Below are positions 19,366 to 27,249 of a stretch of 27,516 nt of DNA, piece by piece. A program made the position numbers and the translations under genes. Positions within the stretch are counted from its first letter, which is position 1. Every line of letters starts with the position of its first letter. The notes beneath the pieces were generated by a model, which saw nothing but the letters and a program-made list of their open reading frames with translations, made no database searches and had not been told where the DNA came from. This DNA comes from a virus, in the IMG/VR virus record IMGVR_UViG_3300046012_000214, positions 1 to 27,516 of that record; one strand, written 5' to 3'.

Positions 19366-19797
19366 TTAGCGGCCTAGGGCCGTAACGAGTGCTTTCAGGC
19401 CGGCGAGCTTCGCCGGATTCGAGATGTTCAACGGCTCGACACCGCCGGTCGTCGTGCTCTTCCGGTGCGCCTCATATCCGCCCCGGCCTGCCTTGCCGGG
19501 CCGCACGGGCCAGTCCGCCTTCCGGCGGTCGTGGCCCTTCAGCTGGACGTGCCGTTCGCCGAGCGACCCCTTGTCGAAGATCCGCCACTTCTTGTTGTCC
19601 GCCGAGATCGCGGCCGCCCAGCCGGAGAGCGTGCGGCGGGCCGCAATCACGCGGAACGTGAACTTGCCCTCGGCCTGCGCGTTCGCCTTCGACGCCATCA
19701 CCCGCGCGCCCTCATCGAGCGCAGCGAGCACACGCTCCTCGATCTTGGCTTCGAGCCGGTCGAAGTGATCCTCGAACGTGACGTGCGCGTTGATCAT
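19366..19797 (-). CDS. HK97 gp10-like head-tail/minor tail protein
   Basis: A 143-aa protein in ATGA overlap with the preceding gene. It begins with a helix (EDHFDRLEAKIEERVLAALDEGARVMASKANAQA), then a beta part with FTFRVIAARRTLSGWAAAIS, WRIFDKGSLGERHVQLKGHDRR and a Gly/Arg loop. Long N-terminal helix plus a basic C-terminal half match HK97-gp10/phi ETA orf63-type proteins that join head completion to tail. The exact role in the neck is not known for this family. Confidence 0.75.
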   Translation of the reverse strand: MINAHVTFEDHFDRLEAKIEERVLAALDEGARVMASKANAQAEGKFTFRVIAARRTLSGWAAAISADNKKWRIFDKGSLGERHVQLKGHDRRKADWPVRPGKAGRGGYEAHRKSTTTGGVEPLNISNPAKLAGLKALVTALGR

Positions 19798-20231
19798 GCC
19801 GCCGGCATCGCGGGGTTGAGGGTCAGCAGCGAAAGCGTCAGCTCGACGAACCAGCGGGCCGGGTCGTCATTCAGGACCGCAGCGGCTACGGATACGGCGA
19901 CGTTCGCGACGAAGTCACCTGCGCGGTTCTTGCCGGCGAACGCTGTCAGGAGGTCGACCTCGGCCTGCTCGAGCACGTCTTGCGAGCGAGGCAACGCAGC
20001 CTCAGGCTGTTTCGAGAGCGTCGGGAAGTAACGCAGCATCAGTGTCGGCCTCGCGAGCGTCCGGTCGCCGCCCGGGATCGTCTGAACGCCGGGATGCCAG
20101 ACGTGGATCTTGGCAAAGTCGTCGCGGTTGACGCCATCGAAGCGGCCTTCGCGGATCTCGATCGGCGGCGGAAAGGGGGTCGCGAGATACGCCTGGATCG
20201 CCGCGCGCGTGTCTGTGATCAGGTTGCTCAT
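19794..20231 (-). CDS. Tail terminator-like neck protein, 145 aa
   Basis: ATG 20231 overlaps the connector stop (ATGA). The sequence opens with ITDTRAAIQAYLATPFPPPI, then EGRFDGVNRDDFAKIHVWHPG, VLEQAEVDLLTAFAGKN and ends FVANVAVSVAAAVLNDDPARWFVELTLSLLTL. An alpha-beta fold with a late Trp-containing beta strand matches tail terminator/completion proteins, though the order differs slightly from HK97 (this comes before the gp10-like gene). It could instead be a head-tail stopper. Confidence 0.6.
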   Translation of the reverse strand: MSNLITDTRAAIQAYLATPFPPPIEIREGRFDGVNRDDFAKIHVWHPGVQTIPGGDRTLARPTLMLRYFPTLSKQPEAALPRSQDVLEQAEVDLLTAFAGKNRAGDFVANVAVSVAAAVLNDDPARWFVELTLSLLTLNPAMPAA

Positions 20232-21133
20232 CCGACGAAAGGTGGCTGCAGCTCGGCGAGTGTGGCGAGGGCGTCCTCGCGGCGTGCGACGAGCCCGCGG
20301 ATGTTGATGCTGTCGAGGGCGTCGGCGAGGTCGGTGCCGGCGGTCGCGACGTCGGAGATGTATCGAAGGATGACCGAGGCCGCGACCGCTTCGGCGACGA
20401 ACGCCGGCACCGCCGGGAACCCCCATGTCGCGGTCACACGGATGCGTTGCGTGTCGCAGCGGCGCACATCCGGCAGGACGCTCGAGCCGAGCTCGAGCTC
20501 GGTGACCGGCATCCATGCTCCCTTCTGGAACCGCCGCGGCCCGTAGAGCTTCGAAACGGCGGCGCTGTCGACGGCAGTCGTCGTGGCGTCATCGTTGACG
20601 AGCGCGACCGTGACCGTCTGCGCGCCGTCGAGCGCGCCGACATATGCGCGCCGCCGCGACAGGTCGAGATCGAAGTCCCGGCTCGCCGGCTGGCTCGCCT
20701 CGGTCGCGATGAACTCGGCGTGCGCATCGGTGGCGAACTGCTCAGACTCAGCTGTGATCAGCTGCGCCAACTTCGCGTTCGTGGTCGTGTTGTCGCTGTA
20801 GCCGGGCAGGTATGTCTTCACGTCGGCGATCGTGCAGAGGTCATGGCCGGTCGGAGAGACCGCCGCCGCAGCGGTGTAGGAGACGACGAGCTCATCGGTG
20901 TCGATGGTTGTGCCGTCGTCCCAGACGATCAGGTAGTTGCCGGCGGTCGTCGGCGCCGTGAGCGTCTTCTTGAAGACCGCGTCGCTTCCAACGGTGACGT
21001 CTTCGGTCACGCCCGAGGTGGTGCGGGCGAGGAAGTCGACGCCGGCGTCAGTCCTGATGCGAACCGCCACCGTCGCGGCGTGCGCGAATGCCTCCGTCGT
21101 CGCGACGAAGCTCTCTCCGGGCGCGACGATCAC
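20228..21133 (-). CDS. Head-tail connector (gp6-like) with an N-terminal beta domain
   Basis: A 301-aa protein, GTG 21133 in GTGA overlap. Residues 1-88 look like a small Ig-like or jelly-roll domain (ESFVATTEAFAHAATVAVRIR, GNYLIVWDDGTTIDTDELVV). From about 95 the sequence CTIADVKTYLPGYSDNTTTNAKLAQLITAESEQF begins an HK97-gp6-type helical connector (DNA-packaging adaptor), with RRFQKGAWMPVTELELGSS and VRVTATWGFPAVP-like strands. Usual gp6 proteins are about 110-200 aa, so this one is long because of the extra N-terminal domain, which may decorate the capsid neck. Confidence 0.7.
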   Translation of the reverse strand: MIVAPGESFVATTEAFAHAATVAVRIRTDAGVDFLARTTSGVTEDVTVGSDAVFKKTLTAPTTAGNYLIVWDDGTTIDTDELVVSYTAAAAVSPTGHDLCTIADVKTYLPGYSDNTTTNAKLAQLITAESEQFATDAHAEFIATEASQPASRDFDLDLSRRRAYVGALDGAQTVTVALVNDDATTTAVDSAAVSKLYGPRRFQKGAWMPVTELELGSSVLPDVRRCDTQRIRVTATWGFPAVPAFVAEAVAASVILRYISDVATAGTDLADALDSINIRGLVARREDALATLAELQPPFVG

Positions 21134-21324
21134 TTGACGCGCGCCCTCGCGGACTGCTTCGGGAAGTCGACGGCGAGCGGCTCGAAGAGATGCTCACGGC
21201 CCTTCAGCATCGGATGGCCGACCTCGATCGTCATTCCCTTGATCAGCGTGACGCGTTTGCCGTCGTGGTCGAAGATCGCGCTGTCTTTCGCTCTGAGGAT
21301 CTGTGGGTTGTCGTCTGCTGCCAC
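21130..21324 (-). CDS. Small head-region protein, 64 aa
   Basis: GTG 21324 has GGAG 6 nt upstream and is preferred to TTG 21336. The protein is acidic at the start and beta-rich in the middle (LRAKDSAIFDHDGKRVTLIKGMTIEVGHPML), ending basic (KQSARARVK). It sits right after the capsid gene and the stem-loop, the place of small capsid-binding or head-decoration proteins. No named family; the RVTLIKGMTIE segment is typical of short conserved phage proteins here. Confidence 0.65.
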   Translation of the reverse strand: MAADDNPQILRAKDSAIFDHDGKRVTLIKGMTIEVGHPMLKGREHLFEPLAVDFPKQSARARVK

Positions 21325-21351
21325 GTCTGGCTCCAATCCAGTTGAAGGTGC

Positions 21352-21390
21352 TCGGCGGCGGGCCGAGAGCGTCCCCTGACCCGCCGCCGA
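21352..21390 (-). terminator. Stem-loop after the capsid gene
   Basis: Perfect 11-bp inverted repeat TCGGCGGCGGG (21352-21362) and CCCGCCGCCGA (21380-21390) with a 17-nt loop. On the minus strand no U-run follows, so it is not a classical rho-independent terminator. It could partly terminate transcription or protect the 3' end of the abundant capsid mRNA. Confidence 0.6.
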
Positions 21391-21409
21391 ACCTTGGTCT
21401 CTGCGCTCG

Positions 21410-24076
21410 TTACGAGTGCAGGATCTGCAGCATCTGGAACGCCTTGGCGGTCCGGAGTGCCGAGGTGTTGCGGAAGTACGCGTACAGCGCCCGGGCGCCC
21501 GTGAGCTTCCCGTTGCCGTCGCGCACCAGCGGGTCGAGCTCGACGTTGAGCCCGATCCGGTCGACGATCACGAATCCGCGGCCGAAGTCACCGAGGATCA
21601 GCACCTTCTCGCTGCCGGTCGTGACGCCAGTCGACATCGCCGAGGCGACGTTCACCGGGTAGTCGAGCATCGTGTACCCGGTCGTGCCCGTCGGCCGGTT
21701 CCGGAACCCCTGCGAGAAGGGGACCCAGAAGTCCGTCCGTGAGCTGGTCAGCGCCCTCAGGTGCGAGAACACCGACCGGTTGCCGATCCACTGCGCGTTC
21801 GCGTCGAACCGCGGCGGCAGCGCATCGATGAGCAGGTCGAGGTCGGCGAGCGCCAGCGTGTTCACCGACGCCGTGTCCACCGTCACCGTGCCGTCGGCGA
21901 TCAAGGCGGTGATCAGGCCCTCCGGCTCGTTCGTGCCCGAGCCGAGGAGGAACTTGTTCGCCTCCTTCTCGTCCTTGGCCTCCTGGAACATCAGCCCGAG
22001 CTCGCCGCGAAGCGCCGACCAGTCCTGATCGACCTCGATCGAGAACTGCACCTCGGCCTGCGCCTTCACGACCGTGACGTCCGGTGCGGCGAAGGTCGGC
22101 GACTGCGGGTTGACCGCGGTGAGCTCTGCGGCGTAGTCAATCGTCACGCCGTCAGAGCTGATGCCGCGCCAGGTGTTCCCGGTGATCGACACGACCCGGG
22201 CGATCTGCCGCATCGGGTTCGCGGCCCCGTCGGAGGTGTGGAGCACCGTCGGATCGATCGTGACCGGCACCGGCGTCTCGGAGCCGAGCCCGCCAACCGA
22301 CACCGCCTGGTTGATCAGGCTCTGCTCGACCTGGCCGAGCGGCTTGCCCATCACGAGCTTGCCGAACGCCGCGTCGAACTCCTTGCTCGACGTGAGCAGG
22401 AACCGCTGAGCGAACGCGCCGTCCTTCGAGTCGGCCGACTGCAGGAGCCGCTCCACGAACGCGCGCGGCTTGTCCGGGTCGGCGGTCTCGTAGGCGACGA
22501 TCTCGTTCACGCGGCGTGCCCCCTCCGCGAAGAGAGCGCCCATCTCGTCGATCGAGCCTGCCCGCTTGCGGTACTCCTCGACCGCCCACGGGTTCTCCGG
22601 GACGTTGCGGTGTGCCGCGGTGATGACCGAAGGTGCGCCACGGCGAGCCGTCGCCACATCGGTCGCGGTCGCCGCGTTGATGCCGCCCTCGCGAGCGTCC
22701 GCGTTACCGCCCTTCATCGCGATCGACCGTGCGCGGTTCTTCATGTCGTCGATCGCCGTCTGGTTGGCGACCCACTCGTCCTCGAGACCCTCGAACTCGA
22801 CTTTCGGGTCACCCTCTAGAGCCTTGCCGATGTGGTCGGCGTCGATCTCCCTCTGCCGCGCGAGGATCGCGTCCTGACGCGCGACGAGCTCTTCCATCGT
22901 CTGCACTTTGCCCTCCTTGGGCGTGGTGGTAGGTGCCGTCGCCGTCGCGCGGCCCTCGGCCCCGGGCGGGGTCGAGCTCGACGCCTCGCCGGCGTCGGAG
23001 TCTTCGGTAGGCGCGTCGTCGCCAGGCCCGTCGGCCGGCTCTTCGCCTTCGTGCTCGTGCTCTTCGTCGTCCCGTGCTTCAGCAGCGGGCAGTTGGGACG
23101 TCATCCTCACTCCGCCCTGGAAGAGCGAACTTGCGGCCGCTGAGGCGGAAAGGGTCGCCGAGTCGAGCGTTCCGTACGCGAGCTCGCCGCTCTGCAGAGT
23201 GATCACCTCGCGTTGCTGATCGCTTGACGAGCGTCCGCCGCTCTTCAACAGGCCGCCGATCACCTTCTCGAGCGTGTCGATCCGGTCGACCATCCCCGCC
23301 GCGAGCGCATCCTGAGCGGTCAGCAGGCGCCCCTGCCCGTAGCTGTTCCGCACGACTGCTTCGGAGACGCCACGCCCCTTCGCGACGTCGGCGACGAAGC
23401 CCTCCTGGAATTGGTCGACCATCCGCTGCATCGCCGCCTCGGCCTCCGGCGTCAGCTCGCGGAACGGTGCGTCCTCGGTCTTGAACTGGCCGGCCTGGAT
23501 CGCGGTGATCTTCACGCCCTCCGCCTCGAGCGCGCCGGTCAGGTCCTGGTGGAGCATGTAGGTGCCGACCGACCCGACTAGCGCCGACGGGGTCGCGACG
23601 AACTCGTCGGCCTGTGCAGCGAGCCGGTACGCGGCCGACGCCGCCATCTGGTTCGCGACCGCGACGAGCGGCTTGCGCTTGCCCTGACGGAGGATCTGCG
23701 CGGTCTCGCCGAGCATCGCGACCGACCCGCCCGGCGAGTCGACGTCGATGACGACCGCCGACACGTTCGGGTCGGCCATCACCTCCCGGTAGGCGGACGC
23801 GAACGCGTCGAGCGACGTGCCGCCGCTGATCTCGGCCATCAGCGTCGCGCGCGGGAAGATCGACCCGGCGAGCGGCAGCACCGCCACCGCGCCCGGCGAC
23901 GTGCGCGCGCGCTGGGGCGCGGCCGCGTGGATCTCCGCGAGCTCTTCCTCGGACAGCCGCCCGCCGGCGAGCACGCGCTGCCATGCACCGCGGATCTCGA
24001 GCAGCTTCGACGGCAGGATCTGCCACGGACGTTCGGCGACCAACTCGCCGATAAGCGGGTAGCTGTGCGGTTTCAT
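21410..24076 (-). CDS. Fused S49 prohead protease, acidic linker and HK97 major capsid protein
   Basis: An uninterrupted 888-aa ORF (AAGGAG 9 nt before ATG 24076). Residues 60-280 are an S49/SppA-type protease: DSPGG (about 113-117), nucleophile Ser147 in QMAASAAY, and Lys199 in QFKTEDAPF, the Ser-Lys dyad with a 52-residue gap as in Bacillus SppA. Residues 325-390 are a very acidic linker resembling a scaffold. From about 394 a coiled-coil delta-domain-like region (MEELVARQDAILARQREID) precedes an HK97-fold capsid (about 480-888; TSDGAANPMRQIARVVSITG, VQFSIEVDQDWSAL, LLGSGTNEPEGL, GDFGRGFVIVDRIGLNVELD). Internal ribosome sites suggest the capsid is also made separately (see 22904-22918). The fusion is visible directly; separate products are inferred. 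Confidence 0.85.
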   Translation of the reverse strand: MKPHSYPLIGELVAERPWQILPSKLLEIRGAWQRVLAGGRLSEEELAEIHAAAPQRARTSPGAVAVLPLAGSIFPRATLMAEISGGTSLDAFASAYREVMADPNVSAVVIDVDSPGGSVAMLGETAQILRQGKRKPLVAVANQMAASAAYRLAAQADEFVATPSALVGSVGTYMLHQDLTGALEAEGVKITAIQAGQFKTEDAPFRELTPEAEAAMQRMVDQFQEGFVADVAKGRGVSEAVVRNSYGQGRLLTAQDALAAGMVDRIDTLEKVIGGLLKSGGRSSSDQQREVITLQSGELAYGTLDSATLSASAAASSLFQGGVRMTSQLPAAEARDDEEHEHEGEEPADGPGDDAPTEDSDAGEASSSTPPGAEGRATATAPTTTPKEGKVQTMEELVARQDAILARQREIDADHIGKALEGDPKVEFEGLEDEWVANQTAIDDMKNRARSIAMKGGNADAREGGINAATATDVATARRGAPSVITAAHRNVPENPWAVEEYRKRAGSIDEMGALFAEGARRVNEIVAYETADPDKPRAFVERLLQSADSKDGAFAQRFLLTSSKEFDAAFGKLVMGKPLGQVEQSLINQAVSVGGLGSETPVPVTIDPTVLHTSDGAANPMRQIARVVSITGNTWRGISSDGVTIDYAAELTAVNPQSPTFAAPDVTVVKAQAEVQFSIEVDQDWSALRGELGLMFQEAKDEKEANKFLLGSGTNEPEGLITALIADGTVTVDTASVNTLALADLDLLIDALPPRFDANAQWIGNRSVFSHLRALTSSRTDFWVPFSQGFRNRPTGTTGYTMLDYPVNVASAMSTGVTTGSEKVLILGDFGRGFVIVDRIGLNVELDPLVRDGNGKLTGARALYAYFRNTSALRTAKAFQMLQILHS
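22904..22918 (-). promoter_or_regulatory. Internal ribosome site and GTG start for capsid alone
   Basis: Inside the fused ORF, AAGGAGGG lies upstream of in-frame GTG (residue 391, 22906-22904) with 5-nt spacing from AAGGAGG, and an ATG follows at residue 394 (22897-22895). Starting here would make a 498-aa capsid precursor with its delta domain, without the protease. A second candidate, GGAG 5 nt before ATG 23104-23102 (residue 325), would give linker plus capsid. Confidence 0.65.
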
Positions 24077-24089
24077 CGAAAGGGTCTCC

Positions 24090-25454
24090 TTACGTGAGGG
24101 AGTGCGTACGGCTGTGGCCGTTCTGGCCGGTCGTCGCCGGCGCCGCGTCGGCTTGCACCTGCACTGACGGGGCGCCTGTGTGCTCGAGCAGCGACCAGTC
24201 GTCGGCCGCCATTGCAGCCGTTATCGAGTCCGGGTCATAGCCGGCCATGTAGAGCGTCGACATCGTCTCTGCGTCGGTCTTGCGGGCGTTCGCGGCGTCG
24301 GTGTGCGACTGCGCGAGGAACGCGACGTCCCGTGCGTCGTACCAGAGCTCTCTTTCGTCGGGAACGTCGATGATCGTTTCGAGCGACCCGCAGAGGTTCC
24401 GCCACCACGGCCGCGCGTGGACGTCGCCGAAGTTACGGCGAATCTCGGCGAAGTTGCCGCTGTTCAGCGCCGACCCCTGCAGCCCCTCAGAGAACCCGCC
24501 GAGCGCGGGGTGAATACCCGCGGCAGCGGCGATGCGCGACTCGCCGGCGCCCTGCACGGCCTTGAAGTCGATCTCCTGCATGTTCGACCCGATCACGTCG
24601 ACGTCGACGCCGGGCTGCAGGAACAGCGTGCGGAACTTGTTCGCGATGCCCTCGTGCTCGAGCCGGAACGCCTTGACCCACGTCTGGAACTTGTCGAAGT
24701 CGACCTCGTCGCGCTTCACGACCATGCTCGACGTCGCGCCGTTCTCGAGGTACGAGAGCTTGTGCCGGGTCATCGACTTGTCAGCCTCGATCTCGCGGAT
24801 GACCGGCGTCAGCCATGACATCCCGAGGAACCGCGCCTCCGGATCCGGCTTCGGTGCGAAGTGCGCGACCTCTTCGGCGAGCAGGTTGATCGGCTCCCTG
24901 CCGAGCATCGGGCCGCCCTCCTGGTACTGGTAGCCGATCACCTCGGCGTCGATCGACCACGGGTCGTCGCCGTCGGGGATACCGATCACCATCCACGTCC
25001 AGTCGGGACGGAGCGCCTTGATCCGCCGGTCAGGACGCAGGGCGAGGTAGGCGTTGCCGCCGAGGCCGGAGTACACCTCGGTGCGCGCGATCAGATCGCC
25101 TGTCGTCGCACCCGGCCACGGATGCCTGAGTGGATCGAGCTGCGGACCGGTGGAGAGGCGGCCGGGGCGGCCGTCTTCCTGGATGTCGCGGAACGCGAAG
25201 CGGGCCTCGGACAGGATGTTCATCCGGATCGCTGTGCACGCGAACACGATCGCGTCCGCCTTCAGCCCGCCGCGTACGAGCCCGACGAAGTTGTCGTCGA
25301 TCTTCTCGGTGTTCCCGGTCAGCGACTGCTGGACGAACGGGAAGCCGAGCCCGTCGAAGCGGAGCATCTCCGCGATGTCGTCGAGCGAGAGGCTGCCGGG
25401 CGCGACCTGGCTGATGCCGAGACCGCGACCGACGCGCGTCAGTAGGTCGTTCAC
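24090..25454 (-). CDS. Portal protein (HK97 type)
   Basis: A 454-aa protein starting at GTG 25454 in GTGA overlap. It shows the HK97-family portal layout: an N-terminal region with ADAIVFACTAIRMNILSEARFAFRD, then SGLGGNAYLALRPDRRIKAL, EVAHFAPKPDPEARFLGMSWLTPVIREIEADK, LSYLENGATSSMVVKRDEVDFD and a long stem/crown part with SRIAAAAGIHPALGGFSEGLQGSALNSGNFAEIRRNF. The C-terminus is Pro/Ala/Gln-rich. It forms the twelve-fold DNA channel of the head. A two-helix membrane protein gene separates it from the terminase, which is unusual. Confidence 0.88.
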   Translation of the reverse strand: MNDLLTRVGRGLGISQVAPGSLSLDDIAEMLRFDGLGFPFVQQSLTGNTEKIDDNFVGLVRGGLKADAIVFACTAIRMNILSEARFAFRDIQEDGRPGRLSTGPQLDPLRHPWPGATTGDLIARTEVYSGLGGNAYLALRPDRRIKALRPDWTWMVIGIPDGDDPWSIDAEVIGYQYQEGGPMLGREPINLLAEEVAHFAPKPDPEARFLGMSWLTPVIREIEADKSMTRHKLSYLENGATSSMVVKRDEVDFDKFQTWVKAFRLEHEGIANKFRTLFLQPGVDVDVIGSNMQEIDFKAVQGAGESRIAAAAGIHPALGGFSEGLQGSALNSGNFAEIRRNFGDVHARPWWRNLCGSLETIIDVPDERELWYDARDVAFLAQSHTDAANARKTDAETMSTLYMAGYDPDSITAAMAADDWSLLEHTGAPSVQVQADAAPATTGQNGHSRTHSLT

Positions 25455-25651
25455 TGCCGCTCACCTCCGCGGATGTAGCCGCCGACGCCGATCGCGAGCA
25501 CGCCGAGCGTGATCACGCCGATCGGCAGGTAGATCATCGCGATCCCGATCGCGACGAGGCCGATGCCGGCCACGAAAAAGGCCGCCTGTGTCGCGGCCTT
25601 CGGCTGGATCTTGTCGGCGAGCGTCTTCGCTCGCAGCACGAGTTCGGTCAT
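25451..25651 (-). CDS. 66-aa two-span membrane protein between terminase and portal
   Basis: ATG 25651 overlaps the terminase stop (ATGA), which selects this start over a longer frame, and the gene ends in GTGA with the portal. After MTELVLRAKTLADKIQPKAA there are two hydrophobic helices separated by only a Pro (AAFFVAGIGLVAIGIAMIYL, then IGVITLGVLAIGVGGYI), ending RGGERQ. It is a small hairpin membrane protein. No family recognised. Placement in the head operon is odd for a membrane protein; it could be a small holin-like or exclusion factor. Confidence 0.65.
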   Translation of the reverse strand: MTELVLRAKTLADKIQPKAATQAAFFVAGIGLVAIGIAMIYLPIGVITLGVLAIGVGGYIRGGERQ

Positions 25652-27249
25652 GCGAATGCGAAGCCTCCCGGCTGTTGGACCTGCGGGTTGGCGTGATGCC
25701 AGCGGGCGCGGTGCAGCCCGACGATCGCGCCGACCGCGAGGTCGATCTTCAGAGGCGAGTCGTCGCTCTCCTTCGTGATCAGCGTCCACCTGCCACGCTT
25801 GCGCTCCACGCAATGAGCGATGTGACGGGCGAGTCTCTCGTCACCGTCGTGGGTGAAGCTCCCGTCGCGGAGTGCTTGCGTGAACTCGTCGCACGCCGGC
25901 CCCATCCGGGTCGGCTGATTCGTCTCGAACCGAACCACGGTCTCGCCGTAGGTCGCCTCCAAATCTTCGACCTCGCGATGCCAGCCGGGCGGGTCAGGGG
26001 CGAGCTCGATCACGCGGTAGTCGGCCATCGTCGCTTCAACCATGTCGAGCACCTCGTTGCGTGGTGTGCGCCAACGGGCGGCGCCGGGCGGCCGCTCCCA
26101 CGCCTCGACGACGAAGATGTGCGGCTTCTCTTCGACGGTCACGCCGATCAACGCGGTCGAGTCGCGGCTGTATGAGCCATCGAGAACGAGCACGATCTCG
26201 GTGCCGTCCTTGACCTTGCGGCCCTTGAACCGCTGCCCCCACAGGTCTGGCGGGAACGCGCGGCGGGCGAGCGAGCGCCGCTGGTTCAGCCAGTAGCGGC
26301 GGAAACGATTGATCGCCCCTTCGTCACGGTTCGCCTTCGCCTCGCGATACTGCGACCCGATCCCGTCCACATCGGACCATCCGATCGCGTCGCCCGACGC
26401 CTCCGCGATCGCGGCCTTCAGCCCCTTTTGCGTGTCGAGATCATGCGCCTCGGATGCCTGCCGGTGATCGAACAGAAATCGCGGGTCATTGACGCGTCCG
26501 GCGCGGATCTCCTCCGCGTAGAGGTGCGAGACCTCGGCGATCGACTCCTCGCCGGGCGCGTACATCGTCGTCGTCTCGAGCGACCACGGGTCGCCGAGTG
26601 CCCTCTTCGGGATGTTCCGCAGCATCGTCGCGTGACCGTTCTTCAACCGGTCGGATGTGAAGAGGTGCGTCTCGTCGAAGTGCTGGAACGTCGTGCGCGC
26701 CCCGTCACGGGCGTTCGGCGCCGACGCGACCGCCTTCATCTCGCCCGGCACGTCGCGGTGCATGATCCGCTCCTCACCGACGAAGTACCGGTTCCCGAGC
26801 TCGCAGTTCTCCAGAATCGCCTTCGCGGCGCCGTAGGCGAGGTCTTCCGTCTGCTCCTCCGTCGTCGCGACCATCAGCACGTACGGGTCAGTCACCGGGC
26901 AGCCGACGGGGTTGCCGTCCGCGTCCCAGCCGCCGAACCGCACCGGGGCGGTCGGGTCCATCTCGGCGATTGCGATCCACGCGGCGAACTCCGTCTTCCG
27001 GGCGCCCTTACGGCGCGAGTAGGTCGCGCGCTTGAAGCGTCGGCGCCCCGCGAGCTCGCGGTCGGCCGGGAAAACCTCGTAACAGCGGTAGAGGAAGAGC
27101 CGCTCTTCGTCGGTCAGCTCGACACGCTGACCGCGGATGTCGCCGGGTCCGTGGACGAGGTATTCCTCGATCCAGTCGGCGACTTCGGCGCCGAGCGTCG
27201 GCCACGGCGCGGGATCCATCGGCGGAAGCAGGAGACGAGGCTCGTTCAC
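25648..27249 (-). CDS. Terminase large subunit
   Basis: A 533-aa protein in GTGA overlap with the small subunit. The ATPase has a Walker A-like RRKGARKTEF (about 79-88) and Walker B FQHFDETHLF (D191, E192). The nuclease domain begins at about 350 with VLVLDGSYSRDSTALIG (D356, D362), includes VVRFETNQP, and ends in SPLKIDLAVGAIVGLHRARW, whose Asp is a likely metal ligand. Order of domains and length fit the phage terminase family (Terminase_1 type), which pumps and cuts DNA. Genome-end type cannot be told from this. Confidence 0.92.
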   Translation of the reverse strand: MNEPRLLLPPMDPAPWPTLGAEVADWIEEYLVHGPGDIRGQRVELTDEERLFLYRCYEVFPADRELAGRRRFKRATYSRRKGARKTEFAAWIAIAEMDPTAPVRFGGWDADGNPVGCPVTDPYVLMVATTEEQTEDLAYGAAKAILENCELGNRYFVGEERIMHRDVPGEMKAVASAPNARDGARTTFQHFDETHLFTSDRLKNGHATMLRNIPKRALGDPWSLETTTMYAPGEESIAEVSHLYAEEIRAGRVNDPRFLFDHRQASEAHDLDTQKGLKAAIAEASGDAIGWSDVDGIGSQYREAKANRDEGAINRFRRYWLNQRRSLARRAFPPDLWGQRFKGRKVKDGTEIVLVLDGSYSRDSTALIGVTVEEKPHIFVVEAWERPPGAARWRTPRNEVLDMVEATMADYRVIELAPDPPGWHREVEDLEATYGETVVRFETNQPTRMGPACDEFTQALRDGSFTHDGDERLARHIAHCVERKRGRWTLITKESDDSPLKIDLAVGAIVGLHRARWHHANPQVQQPGGFAFA

